A stretch of 64,000 bases of DNA, taken from contig NC_091046.1 in NCBI RefSeq assembly GCF_963966145.1, forward strand, positions 29,140,001 to 29,204,000, written 5' to 3'. The position numbers were made by a program, and so were the translations under genes. Source of the stretch: Tenebrio molitor (taxonomy: Eukaryota > Arthropoda > Insecta > Coleoptera > Tenebrionidae). Shown here one piece after another: positions 1-11,350 of this stretch. Within the stretch, counting starts at the first letter, position 1. Each line of letters starts with the position of its first letter. The notes under the pieces are model-generated. The model was not told where the DNA came from, ran no database searches, and saw only the letters and a program-made list of their open reading frames with translations.

Positions 1-3
1 TGG

Positions 4-240
4 TACTGTCGCGAGCAAAAAAAACTGGTCGTCTAAATCATGTTTTGCGCAATGGAAAATGCTCCATTGTAAAAGGATCTTAAAATCATAACCTATCATC
101 ATGTTGTATGACATTAATTGATATTAATTATTTAATTTTTTGACACTTTGTTGACGTGGGCATAATCAGGCAGGGAAAAATTTTTAATTTGTGACAATCT
201 AAATGACATTGACGACCAGAATTTTTTGCTCGCGACAGTA
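4..240. mobile_element. MITE with TACTGTCGCG inverted ends
   Basis: The two ends are inverted copies of each other over about 30 bases (left TACTGTCGCGAGCAAAA, right TTTTGCTCGCGACAGTA), both finishing in TA. No transposase lies inside, so this is a non-autonomous TA-target element. Its right TA is also the left TA of the next element. Ends of three other elements here (6133, 31048, 60272) start in the same general way, TACTRTCG or close to it. Confidence 0.85.
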
Positions 241-715
241 CATAGGCACTTTACGTGTAATAGTAAAAATCCTCGGATATTGGCTCCCTTAATTATTTTC
301 CAACAAAACATTAAATACAAAAGTTGTAGAGTAAAAAAAATTGTATCTAAATCCTTTTCTAGTTATTTTCTAACACCTTCTGGTTCTGTTAGACAAGAAA
401 AATTAAATATTAAAAATCTATCGATAAAATAGTAATTGCCATGATTCCCGACAGCTATAAAATCCATTTTTTGAGAAAACGCAACGAGTTGGGTTGTCAC
501 CTCGGTTACACTTCACTGCTATCGCTATTTTTAACAAATTCTTCAATTATTTTTTCTATGATTGTGCACTTCCGGAAGATGTTAAAAAACAAAAAAAGTA
601 AGAATTGGAAACCATTTTTAAAAGTCTACAACTTCTGTATTTAAGGCTTTGTTCTAAAATGATTAGGGGAGCCAATATCCGAGGATTTTTCTTTTACACG
701 TAAAGTGCCTATGTA
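239..715. mobile_element. MITE with about 60-bp inverted ends
   Basis: The left end (TACATAGGCACTTTACGTGT onward) reappears inverted at 655-715 with only a few differences over about 60 bases. The interior has no convincing gene; small open frames at 226-644 read through the repeat arms and look like chance. It abuts the elements on both sides through shared TA dinucleotides. Confidence 0.85.
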
Positions 716-1093
716 CTATTGGGAGCACGGAATTTCGGGCAGACTTGAAATTTGACTGATATAAGATGTGAAATAGGCTTTAGGTGCTAAACGTATTAAT
801 AACCTCATTTTAATATCTACAATTGCCTCATATCATTTTGCAAATTGCATTCGTCAATTCTGAAAAACTGCAAGTGCTTAGATGTGATTTTCTGAAAACT
901 GAACAGTCTTTTATTATACTTTGGAAATCAATAACTAAAATGTAAAATAATGGTGCATAATTGTGACAGTTAATTTTGAAGTTCAGTCAAAATTATGTAA
1001 TTATTATGACATTTGTGACAATAAAGCTTAAACTACATTGGGTTTTTTAAAATGACATAAATTGCTGCTCGAAATTCCATGCTCCCAATAGTA
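714..1093. mobile_element. MITE with TACTATTGGGAGCA ends
   Basis: Left end TACTATTGGGAGCACGGAAT is matched by its inverted copy ending at 1093 (one early mismatch in about 25 bases). The interior is AT-rich and non-coding. Third member of the TA-sharing chain at 4-1093. Confidence 0.82.
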
Positions 1094-1561
1094 CTTACCA
1101 AAATCCATTCTACACCTGGTATATCAGCGATCTGAATATACTGGGTGCCCCAAAATTCGCGGAACAACATAACAGTACGTCAGTACTTTGTACATAGAAG
1201 ATATGGACCTTTTTGTTACACTAAATGTGGCAACATTCGATTTATCCCAATAATCGGCAAATATTTCATTTTTGTTGTATCCATGGAAATCAGAATGAAC
1301 AATGAAACTGGACTTAAAAAAAAAAAAAAACTGGACTATAATATTGTAATGTCAATAAGACCGTTAATAAAAACAGATGTCAAAAAGTTTAATAAAAAAT
1401 CAACAGAAAAATACATATTTGTCATTTATATTAATAACATAATTACATAAACATTTTTGTTTTATAATACAAAAATTTCCGATAATATTGCGGAAAAATT
1501 ACATTAAATGTTCAAAATATTGCCCATGCTGTTGTCTGCAGACTTCTGCTCTTCTAATTAT

Positions 1562-2847
1562 GTTTGTTTGTAGTACCTTATGTTTGTTAAATATGGTGAT
1601 ATACTATCTGATGATATATTGGTTGAATACGGGGTACCTCAGGGTACAGTCTTAGGGCCATTATTGTTTAATCTGTATGTTAATGATATTGTTAAGCATG
1701 TCAAATATTGTAACATTAGTATGTTTGCTGATGACACTATGCTGTACAAGTCTGGGAAAAATATTGAAAACATCATAACAGAAATTAATGAAGACTTAAT
1801 GAGTATCTATCATTATCTATGTAGCAATAGCCTTAGTGTCAATGTAAACAAGTCTAAGGGCCAGTTTATAGAATGAGAATTAAATATTTACTTCGAATTA
1901 AATTTTAATGCGCGATTAACCCATGAATCCGAAACTTCGATTGGTTCAATCTTATCATGTGTTCAGTTAATCTCGTATTTTATTACGATTAATTTAATTT
2001 CGCTTCTGTAAACTGGCCCTAAGTATATTATATTTCAAAACTGATATTCCCAATCTGAAATCAGTAACATAGGCATGACAGTACAAATAAATAAAATTGT
2101 CTTAGAGCGGGTTAATGAGATTAAGTATTTAGGTGTTATATTCGATCATAAATTATCGTTTCATAGTCATATACAATATGTTTTAAATAAAATGTCACAA
2201 AAAGTTTATCTATTAAGTAGAATTGGTAAAAATTTGAACATATATACCAGACGCCTATTATATACAACAATTGTTTCACCACATTTGAATTACTGTTCAT
2301 CAGTATTATTTATGTTACCAGCATATAAAGTACATGAAATACAAATAGTGCAAAATAGGGCAATGCGCAATATTCTATGTTGCAGTAGATATACACCGAT
2401 TAATCTAATGCTCAAGATTTTGAAATTTTTATCTGTCAAGCAAACACTTATCTTTAATACCCTTATAACTGTGTTCAAAATTAGGATAAAGAAAACACCA
2501 CGTTATTTGCATGACAAAATTAATTATGTAAAGGAACGGCAACGATACAATTTAAGAAACTGTGAAGATTTTGATTTACAACTCTGTAAATTTAATCCTA
2601 AGTGCAATAGTCTATACCATCAGGGACTTATGTTATTTAATCAGTTACCAATAGACATCAAGGCATGTAATGATTTGTCAAATTTTAAGCGTATGTTGAG
2701 AGTGTACATTATTGATAATTATTGATATTATGTATAGCGGATGTATTTTTATTTATTTTTTTTTCTATTTTGTATAGTTTTTTAACATTTATCTATGTGA
2801 TTCTGTAGCATATTGCTAATAATAAATCATTATTATATTATTATTAC
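1562..2847 (+). pseudogene. 5'-truncated non-LTR reverse transcriptase (CR1/Jockey-like group)
   Basis: The frame beginning near 1580 shows RT motif B (GVPQGTVLGPLLFNLYVND) and motif C (MFADDTMLY). After a MITE insertion, the frame from 2075 continues with NEIKYLGVIFD and a thumb/C-terminal region ending FNQLPIDIK...FKRMLRVYI, a tail typical of CR1/Jockey-like elements. The N-terminal endonuclease and early RT motifs are absent, as expected of 5' truncation. The 3' end runs into an ATT-rich microsatellite (about 2820-2847). Frames do not join cleanly even if the MITE is ignored, so a further frameshift lies near 2040. It sits inside the minus-strand transposase gene. The exact clade is uncertain. 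Confidence 0.82.
1858..2019. mobile_element. PIF/Harbinger-like MITE, TAA duplication
   Basis: Ends GGGCCAGTTTA and TAAACTGGCCC are inverted copies, and TAA lies directly on both sides (1855-1857 and 2020-2022). Removing the element plus one TAA restores the RT codons around the insertion point. A shorter relative is at 62681-62782. A 3-bp TAA duplication with GGG-starting ends is typical of Harbinger-type MITEs. Confidence 0.88.
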
Positions 2848-3963
2848 TCTTTCGAGCATTTCCACGTCTACATAACGAGCTGCTTCAAAAATTCTTTCTA
2901 TTAGATCGTCTTCATTTTCTGTACACCCTAGCTTTAATGTGACCCCACAAAAAAAAATCCAAAGGAGTAAGATCAGGGGACCTAGGCGGCCATCGAAATG
3001 GTACTCTACCTATCCACCTTTCCTCAAAATGTTCATTCAGCCAGTTTCTCACTGGTGCTGCATGATGAGCTGGAGCATCATCGATTTGAAGCCACATATT
3101 ATTAATGACCGCCAAAGGAAGTTCATCAATTAAATCTTGAAAATCAGTGGTCAGGAATTCTAGAAAATTGTTTCCAGCAAGACGATCCGGAATAATAACT
3201 GGTCCAATTAGACGATTGCCAATAATTCCCTCCCAAACATTCACACTAAACCTATGCTGGTGGTTCATTGGCCTACATAAATAGAGATTTTGAAGTGAAT
3301 AAAAATGAGAATTTCGAAAATTGAAAAAGCGTTCTCGTGAAAAATTTGCTTCATCAGTCCATAAAATATTTTGACTAAATTGTGGGTCTCTTTGTATCTG
3401 CTGCAGCAACCGCTACAAAAATGTTCGCGTATGGGAAAATCCGCAGGCAATAGAGCTTGAACTTGTGTGTAGTGAAATGGATGAAGTCGCTCATCTTTAA
3501 TAATTCTGCTCACTAAACTATGCGATGCATCTAACCTTAAAGCAATATCACATGAAGACGTTGGATTTTCATCTAATAAATCTAAAACATTATCCGCAAT
3601 TTGAAGTTTTCTTGCAATTCTTGGACGACCTCTGTCCCTGTAGAATACACCCTTTGGCACGCTTCCTGTTTCTCTTATTCTGTGATCCAACCTTCTACAA
3701 ACATTACTGCTGGGATGTCTTCTTAATGGGTACCTTTCACGATAAACTCTAGCAGCAGCAGTCGCATTGTTACGGCATTCTCCTAGTACTAAATGCATGT
3801 CGGCATATTCATTGTTCGAAAACATATTAACTTGAAGATGAGAAAAAAACAAACTAACACAAAAAGAAGTAAATACTATGAACACAACGACGAAACAAAA
3901 CGAACAAAAATGCAATTATAAAGAACAAACTCAGCGAAATTAAGATAAATCTTATAACGAACA

Positions 3964-5142
3964 GGGCGATATTAAAGAGTTTACGGTAGCGCATTTTTCG
4001 TTATAAAAATTGTCGTTATGTTTTATAACGTCAAACTCATACAGAATTTATACCGTATACCGAATTTCCTTACACTATTTCTGAAAATAAGAGAGCCAAT
4101 CCGAAAATATTCCATTATGAAAAAGTGACAGTATACTCAATTTCATATTAATGTCAAATATTTTCATAGTTTTGTTAATAAAAAATATTGTGCAAGATGC
4201 AGAATTGTTCGAAAATAATAACAGGAGTCTTAGAAAACATACCAATTATTATTGAACAAAGAAGACGCTGTACGATCTGTGTCAAATAAGCAAATTTTGG
4301 TATAAAATAGGTAGATGTTCTAAGTTTGATACTTTGTAGGTAGATCCAGCATTTGCAGTCCTTGTTATTTCGTGCACAATGTACTGGAAATTGTATTGAA
4401 GTTAATGTTATTGAAGTCACCGTAGAATCTGATGTGCCAGTGTCTCACATTGAGCAACAAAATTTTGAACGCAAAGACACATCTGTAGTCAGTGAATAGA
4501 GTCTTTTTCTTTCCTCAAGAGCCATTTGTACCACAATATATAAAATAAAATAATTTCCGTCATCTTGTTCGATTTGACATTCTAATTCTGTCATTCTAAG
4601 AATCTATCATCAACTGTTATCTTATACGTTATTAATTTTTTTTTGTTAACCGCACATCTGTTTCCTGCAATTTACGTTATACAGTGTGGAATAAAATGAT
4701 TTACATCTAGTTACCTTTGGAATTTTTGCACATGTAAATTTTCCTGTACCGCTCTACTTTTTTTTTGAAGTGCCGAACTATTAGTTCTGTCAATAAATGT
4801 CATCAATCGAATTGACAATTGTTACAATTTACTAAATTGAATTAACAAACGTTGGTAGCCACTTTCAACACTAGCTGTGACTTGCTTTTGTTAGCTCCTT
4901 TTTAATTTCAATCTCTACTTTGCATTCATATCATCCCTTCGCAATAAATCACATTTGGAATTTTGGAATATTTTGAGGTTAGGCTTTCTTTTTTTTTGGT
5001 AGAGCGACATTTCGTATTTTTACAATGGTAATGCAAAGGTAACTAGATGTAAATCATTTTATTCCACACTGTATTTTGTTATACGGTAAAATTCTCGTAT
5101 AACGTAACAGAAAATGCGCTACCGCAAACTCCCTATTGACAG
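3964..5142. mobile_element. Inverted-repeat element containing a MITE
   Basis: About 30 bases near the left end (AGAGTTTACGGTAGCGCATT) reappear inverted at 5108-5135 with two or three differences. The interior is AT-rich, without a supported gene (the minus frame at 4175-4420 has no recognisable domain), and includes the MITE at 4680-5073. Exact outer borders are uncertain by some 10 bases. Confidence 0.65.
4680..5073. mobile_element. MITE with 40-bp perfect inverted ends
   Basis: The left end TACAGTGTGGAATAAAATGA and the following 20 bases are repeated inverted, without a visible mismatch, at 5034-5073. Such well-preserved ends suggest a fairly recent insertion compared with its surroundings. 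TA borders; interior non-coding. Confidence 0.9.
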
Positions 5143-6132
5143 ATAAGTTAATTTCTTCAATTACATTGACAGTTCTCGATGACATTTATTTGCGAGGAAT
5201 TGCTGTCAACGAATATTAGATTAGTTAATATGTAGAAATGGTTCATAGGTGAATACAAAGGCTACGTTACCATGTTATTTCAGGTAAAACGGACATAAAA
5301 TTGCTTCTTGGAAATGCTGCAAATAATGGCGTAAATAATTGCAAACCTGATCACAATCATTCAAAATTATTATGCCACTGGCTAGTAAAAGACAAATAGT
5401 CAAAATCTTTTTTCATTTTTAAAATAAATGAGTTCAAAGCTGCACCTTTTAAGCCCCCATATCTTCAAATCTAAGACGTACAGAATTTTTTTTATTATTT
5501 TTCTCATTATTTTCTGACATGAATTGACATTGCCTCATTGAATTGTTCCGCAAATTTTGGGGCACCCAGTATATACAGTGTGTCCCAGAACTGGCTCTCC
5601 AGAGAAAACAGGCATGTGCCGACAACAAAAGAGACTCTAAATTGACTAAAATAAATTTTCTGCTAGCTCAAATTACCGAGTTATAAAGTTTTTAATTTCA
5701 CCAATCCCGGAAGCTCGTCCTCAGGTATTACTAAAAAATCCGATCGGTTACTAAACAGCAAAAAATCTCTGATATCGCAAAAATCAATAAAATGTTTGGG
5801 CAACTGGAATTTTGACGTTTTCCGATATAAAAATCCCGTTGACGTTTATCTGTCATCAACATCAAGACTTGACAATTGTAAAAGATAATATATAGTGGAG
5901 TAAAGTTAGGTTTTTATTTCGGAACCGGTAGCAAGAGCTCGGATTTGAACGAAATTTTTTTAATGTGTTATAAATAAAACATATTATAAAACCTTTATAG
6001 GTTAAAAATTGCCGCTCATTGTTTATTTCATTAATTTATTGTTTATTTATAAGAACTGAAATTTTCCAGTTAGAAATCGTTATTTTCGCAAGAAAAATAC
6101 TAGAGAACAATATAGAATGACTTTGGGAAGAG

Positions 6133-6492
6133 TACTATCGCGGCCAAAATACTTTGGTCGTCACTTTTTGACACTTCAAATGTAAATCAAGTATTAATGT
6201 CAATATACATGACAATTTCAAATTATTCTTGTCAAAAATATGGCACCTTCAGTTTTTGATAAATATAGAATCGTCTTACGTGCTTCTGAAGGTTGTCTAA
6301 ACCGCGACCATGTTGATCTTTTGCTTTTGAACCCTGCCTCCGCAGCTGGGATTTACCCCACCCGTATGACACTAATAGATTAAAATAATTTTGACAGTAG
6401 TAAAAAATAAGGTTAAACATCCTAAAGTTTGCTTTAGAATTGAATGTCTTTTATGTCACATTGACGACCAAAGTATTTTGGCCGCGATAGTA
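6133..6492. mobile_element. MITE with TACTATCGCGGCC ends
   Basis: Left end TACTATCGCGGCCAAAATAC is matched by its inverted copy ending TATCGCGGCC-complement at 6492 over about 30 bases. TA at both borders. The interior has only a short minus frame (6232-6420) with no known domain. Its ends resemble those at 4 and 60272. Confidence 0.88.
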
Positions 6493-6624
6493 TATTGTTA
6501 TATTGAAACTTGTTTGGAATGAATTGTATGTGGAAAAAGAAGAACAATAGGCAGATATTCGGTAGCCCAGTGATGACCGGCTCAGATAGAAACACGTTCA
6601 GTTTGTCTTTTAGAAATTAAACAA

Positions 6625-6785
6625 ATTTTTTTGTTCGACACTGTCAGAATTTGAGAATTTTCTCCTATGTGAACGGATTTTGATAAATGTCACAACTTGT
6701 CAAAACGAAACGTCAAGCTAATTTTAAAGGTTTTAAGCGATTTGGAGCCTTTAAGGGGCTCGTCGACCAAAAAAACGTTGTATTC
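6625..6785 (+). repeat. Dispersed repeat, copy 1 of 4
   Basis: This block (GTTCGACACTGTCAGAATTT and onward) recurs at 21994-22042, 29883-30040 and, inverted, 40245-40378. The copies share a short open stretch beginning MSQLVKTKR; I take that for a repeat-derived frame and not a gene, because copies end differently and no domain is visible. Confidence 0.75.
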
Positions 6786-6788
6786 AAC

Positions 6789-7585
6789 TTGTTATCTTAC
6801 ATAAGGAAATTTTTGAGAAAAAAAATAATAAAGTTGGAAAAAACTAATTTTATAACAAACAAAAACGAGTCAAAAACTGCGTTAGTAAGTACTATGGCGG
6901 ACAATAAATTTAGGCCGGCAAATTTCTGACATTTCAAAAAAGTCAATGCAAGCGACCATTTATTGTCATTATGACTGATGTGTCAGTTTGTCAAACTGAA
7001 GGTTTTCAAGCTGTTTGGCGTTTCCTTGGCCTTTTTCGTAACTTACAGAGCATGACGCACTAGCATAACTGATTTGTAGTAGCACTTCTCTCTGGTGCAC
7101 GCTTCTTTTCCCAATTTTAATTTTGATTATCGCTGTCACGATGACAAGAATGACAAAAATCGAAAATGGGGTTATTTGAACGTAATGCCAGCTTCACATT
7201 TTGATGTCAACGCAATGACAGGCCGGCCTAAATTTATTGTCCGCCATAGTACTTAAAATTATGGAATTCAATGTTCGAATTGCCATCCTCCAGCTTGTTG
7301 ACAATAAGCAAGTTTATGAAGAAATTCCCCCTGTTTTAGTTTTATCTAATTTTATCCACGCACCCAATCAAAATTAAAATTTCTATACGTTATGTTTCTG
7401 ATAAATGAGTCATTTTCGAAAACGTTTTGTAAAACAAATAACACATACGAATGAAATTGACAGTAACATTTGACTGTTTGATTTACCTACTTGATTTTTT
7501 GACTTGTTTTTGTTCTTTATAAAATTTAATTTTTCCAACTCTATTATTTTTTTTCTCAAAAGTTTCCTTATGTAAGATAACAAAA
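6789..7585. mobile_element. Foldback element with about 95-bp arms
   Basis: The stretch 6789-6885 (TTATCTTACATAAGGAAA then GAGAAAAAAAATAATA) recurs inverted at about 7485-7585. A separate TA MITE (6890-7251) occupies the region next to the left arm. No gene seen. Confidence 0.65.
6890..7251 (+). mobile_element. MITE, family with a second copy at 55727
   Basis: Ends TACTATGGCGGACAATAAAT and inverted ATTTATTGTCCGCCATAGTA agree over about 30 bases. A full-length relative lies inverted at 55727-56088, with the interior alignable end to end; length is 362 bp in both copies, so the family is well defined within this window. Confidence 0.92.
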
Positions 7586-8265
7586 TTTTTATACTGTCAT
7601 TTAGACAATTAAAAGGGATATCAGAATCAACAAAAAAAGTAGTGTTTCCAAAAAGTATCGATGACGTCATAACTCGAAAACAAATGACTGCTTGAAATTT
7701 TCTTTGATACTAAAACATGTATTTTTATAAACTAAAATTGACCTGTCCAAAGATTTTTTTGAAAAAAATGTTTAATTTTTAAGGAATTTATTCCATACTT
7801 TTGCCGCTCACTGTATAATTATTTTTGATGATTTTTGACAAAAAAGTGTTTAGTAATACCATGCGATCGAAAATTAAAAAAATCCAGAGGTCCGTGATTA
7901 ATACGCTTCAGTTGGCAATACGTAAAAATGTAATTCAAATGTCATCAGATATCATTACAATGGAGAACTGTCATTATTAATTTAATTATTGACTATTAAA
8001 ATTGCTATTGCAATATGTTCAGAGCAAAAAATTTTCATTGCGCAGTGTTACTTCAGAAACGGCGAATCGTCCTATGCAACACCTGTAGTTTTCGAGGAAT
8101 TTCAACAAAAGTTTTCGGACTTTCAAGGCACTTACAGTGGAGAGTAAAAAAAAAACAGACATCATTTTTGACATAACAGTCATAAGTGTGAAACCGTCCT
8201 TCCTACATTTAAGCTTATTTAGACTGATTGTGAGAGTTTAGTTAATAACTGTGCTACAATCGTGT
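7586..8265. other. No gene seen
   Basis: AT-rich remainder of the 5893-9540 element. I see no coding region, clear inverted repeat or known motif. Confidence 0.5.
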
Positions 8266-8632
8266 CAAAAATAAATTACTCTCTAGGATATAGGGATATT
8301 CGTTACTAGGTTGTCATAAATTTGGTTAGGTTGGGGGCTATGTGGTTTCTGGTGGCTGACAAAAGATATCTCAAAAATGTAACGCTGTGGCTAATTCCTT
8401 GTCACAGTTGCAAATTAATGACTAATGCCTCGCTAAGTGATAGATGATTTTTCGTTTCACAATCAATTTTGGTTTCTGTCGACATATTTAACTGAACTTA
8501 CCTAATCCCTCAATTCATAGTAACCAACCTTAGGCATTCAAAATTACTTCTGAAAATTTTAGTTACACAACATGAAAAACGTTATTTGTCTAAAAGTTCG
8601 AAATATAGGGAGTAATTTATTTTTGACAAGAT
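8266..8632. repeat. Inverted repeat, 22-bp arms
   Basis: GTCAAAAATAAATTACTCTC near 8267 returns inverted near 8610 with one mismatch. It may be a degraded MITE, but flanking TA borders are not convincing. Confidence 0.5.
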
Positions 8633-8898
8633 AGTAGGTACGTCTGATCAATTCTTCAAATGTTCCAGTTGTCATAAACTGTCACATTGACAATAAAGAA
8701 TGGGTTATATTGAATTTCTTGTATATTTTTTACCAATACCCCTCACAATGATCGTTTGAAGAGTTCTCATAACAAAGTCAGATATATAATTTCAAAAAGT
8801 GTGGTCGGAATAGTTTATTTCACCTTTTTAGCCACTAAAATAAATGCAAATCAATTAAATTCCGTGTTTTTGGATTTTTGTTTTCGAGTGTTCCGAAA

Positions 8899-9401
8899 TA
8901 CACTGACCGGCACAAAAAACGACTCACTTCGCGACTCACTTCGAATTTTAAGTAATTCATTGTCTTAGAATTTTTTTTTTTTGGTATCATGTTGTATTGG
9001 TAGGTGCTATTTAAGTTATTCTTTGCCAAAGAATATCCGACAAACAAAACATTAAACACAGGAAATAAGATTTTAATCAAAAATGATAAAAGTTATTTTT
9101 TAGAAAAAAATTGTATGTTATAAAAAATTGTCAAATTTGAACAGTATTTTGAATTAGTATCTCGTATTGTCAAATTAAAAATTTTAACACGTAAAACAAC
9201 CGACAAAAACACATGGAAGTAGCGCAAACTTTTCAATAATTTATTTAAAGAAAACAATTCAGTTGCCATGGTGACCATAGCACTCCCGATCTTTGAAAAT
9301 ATCCCAATTTAACTATTATAAAAAAAAATAAGCACAAATATAATTTCAAGATTATTTATTAAAGAAATCATAATGAGTCGCTTTTTGTGACGGTGAGTGT
9401 A
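8899..9401. mobile_element. Tc1-like MITE with TACACTSACCG ends
   Basis: Left TACACTGACCGGCACAAAAA and the inverted right end (ACGGTGAGTGTA) match with two or three changes over about 28 bases. The sequence type is that of Tc1-like insect elements. Interior without transposase. Confidence 0.8.
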
Positions 9402-9552
9402 TTTTCCACTATGAGCGTCAATTTTTAACCTATAAAGGTTTTAGTATTTTGTATTCATGACATAAAAAAAAAATAAATTATTACAATCGGAACTCTTGCT
9501 ACCGGTTCCGAAATAACGCCGTATTTTTGTCTCTCCACTAATAAGTTTGACA

Positions 9553-11249
9553 TACAGGATGATGAAAAAAAAGTGCCCGTGCTAACCTGCACGTTATAGA
9601 GTATTTTTAACTAAACACGAATTCGAAATCCAAAATTAAATTTGTCCACTCTTCGCCAAGATATAAGATTTCCTTTTTAGACAATAGAAATCTATACCTA
9701 TGATTAACTGTTTACTAATAATTTTATTGTTGAACTCTTGATTTTGATCGAGTTGATGATGTTCTTAAGTAAAAAATTCAAAAAGTCTGTCGGAACCAAC
9801 TTTATTAAAGGTTTGGGTCCAAAGAAAATTCGTCAATGTTACAACATTGCAAAACTCCTGAGATACAGAAACATGTAATTATTGAAAACGATAGCAACAA
9901 TAATTCAATTTTTAATGTTAATGGTTTTGTCAAATTTAATCTGTCAATTTTCCAAAAAGTCTGAAAAAATTACATACACTTTTGACGAATATGTAGACAT
10001 GTTACTCTGCTTGGGTGCTTCAAATGATAACGCATCTGAAGCAGCAAGAGAATATGCAAGACTGTACCCTCAACGACGTCATCCAGATGCTAAGGTAATA
10101 AGAAGATTGATGCAGCGATTAAGAGAAAACGGCCAAATAATGCCTCTTTATGTAAATCGTGGAAGACCTCATGAAGTTCGAACACCAGCTTTGGAGGAAG
10201 CTATTTTGGAAGCAACTGAAAATGCCCCAGGACGAAGTATAGGAGGATTGGCGCGAGAGTTTCACGTAGACTATCGCCCGGTACAAGGTATCCTGGCTGA
10301 CGAACATTATCATCCTTATCACTATGTTAAAGTGATAAGGTGATTATCCAGGTGATTATCCCCTCAGAGTAGAATTTTGTGAATGGCTACTTGGATGTCA
10401 CAGAATCGATCCTAGGTTTATTCAAAACATTTTATGGACAGATGAATCGTATTTTTCTCAAGACGGCATTTTTAATCAACACAATAATCATATCTGGGCA
10501 ACTGAAAATCCTTTCGCTGTGCATCCTCGTGCACATCAGCACCGCTTCGGAATTAATATGTGGGCTGGGGTCATTGATAATAACCTCGTAGGACCTTTTA
10601 TGCTACCTGCCAGAGTGAATGCAGAAAATTTTCTACAATTTTTACAAAATGACCTTCAAGTTTTGCTTGAAGATTTGCCCCTTACAATTTTGAGGCAAAT
10701 GTGGCTAGAAATGGATGGCGCCCCTCCACATTTTGGTAGGATAGTATGGGACTAGTGTGACGAGACTTATCCAAATAGATGGTAGATGTGGCGCGATTGC
10801 TTGGCCCCCCCGGTCACCTGACCTTAACCAACGCAGCAGTTAATACCATAAATGTTCCTATGCTTCTAAAGGTTCAAGAGAACATTGTTCGAAGAGCAGC
10901 AATGTGCATTGAAGTTGGTGGAAAAATTTCGAACAGCTATTATAAGATTTAATTGAAACATTTACCTTTTTGTTCAATTTATTGAAAATTAAAATTTTGA
11001 TTCATATCCACATGACAGCTTTATTTTTATGCAGGTGACCGTATCTGTCATCACTATTGGTTTCTTAGATACGGCGAAGTACGTGAATATAATATTTTTT
11101 AGAAGAAAAAAGTGCAATATTGCCAATTTGTACTGTTAGGAAAGCTGTTTAACTTTCAAAAGAATGTTTTTAGACCATTTTTGTGTTAATTTTCACAATC
11201 TTTCGACAGAAAAGGACATTTAAGTTTCAGTCGTGGGCACTTTTTTTTT
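9553..11249 (+). mobile_element. Tc1/mariner-like element, right end truncated
   Basis: The left end reads TACAGGATGATGAAAAAAAA followed by GTGCCC. The inverted partner GGGCACTTTTTTTT is present at 11235-11249 but lacks the last 9-10 bases. The transposase is inside on the plus strand. About 1.7 kb long. Confidence 0.75.
9882..10950 (+). pseudogene. IS630/Tc1/mariner-like transposase, frameshifted
   Basis: The first frame (to 10343) carries the N-terminal helix-turn-helix (FDEYVDMLLCLGA, RRHPDAKVIRRLMQRL, NRGRPHEVRTP). After a frameshift near 10340 the DDE domain follows: ILWTDESYFSQDG (first Asp), QHRFGINMWAGVIDNN and LEMDGAPPHF (second Asp), then a degraded WPPRSPDL segment around 10800-10830. 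The C-terminus (IVRRAAMCIEVGG) is readable to about 10950. At least two frameshifts and a stop after IVWD at 10755 make it inactive. Unlike the copies at 11351 and 51625, no intron interrupts the stretch after the NMWAGVI motif. Confidence 0.82.
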
Positions 11250-11350
11250 AAATACTTGACAAGTGTAAAAGATAATAACTTCGAAATAAAACAATAAAAA
11301 TGGCGACTCTAAAAAGAACCATTTATTTAAATAGGTAATAACTAATAATG

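Larger units (their letters stand above)
1499..3825 (-). pseudogene. IS630/Tc1/mariner-like transposase, split by a retroelement
   Basis: Reading from 3825 leftward, the product starts with a helix-turn-helix region of the type common in insect Tc1/mariner-like proteins (EYADMHLVLGE, RRHPSSNVCRRL, then RGRPR). A DDE domain follows: ILWTDEANF (first Asp), IDDAPAHH (second) and RSPDLTPLDFFLWG (third), the last two about 40 residues apart. A frameshift near 3408 splits the frame. The gene is then cut near 2847 by a non-LTR fragment and resumes at about 1575, ending RRAEVCRQQHGQYFEHLM and a stop at 1499-1501. That ending matches the C-termini of the related copies at 11351 and 51625 (FEHLL-stop), which is why the two halves are called one gene. 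Not functional as it stands. Confidence 0.85.
1139..5571. mobile_element. Composite Tc1/mariner-like element
   Basis: The ends TACTGGGTGCCCCAAAATTC and its inverted copy GGGGCACCCAGTA (ending 5571) define the element, and inside lies a minus-strand transposase. The original transposon was interrupted by a plus-strand non-LTR fragment (about 1562-2847) and by an inverted-repeat element at 3964-5142 that itself contains a MITE. A shortened relative lies at 60700-61055. What is seen: matching ends, transposase and nested insertions. Superfamily assignment is from the transposase. Confidence 0.8.
5893..9540. mobile_element. Element with about 140-bp inverted ends
   Basis: Both ends carry TAGTGGAG, then a shared block containing TTTCGGAACCGGTAGCAAGA and, further in, ACCTTTATAGGTTAAAAATTG, in inverted orientation (5893-6030 and about 9410-9540). 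No transposase of its own is recognisable. It is filled with smaller elements at 6133-6492, 6625-7585, 8266-8632 and 8899-9401. Confidence 0.75.

Noticed and set aside
6687..6929. 80-residue frame starting MSQLVKTKR
   Set aside because: Shared start among dispersed repeat copies with different downstream sequence; read as repeat-derived, not a gene.
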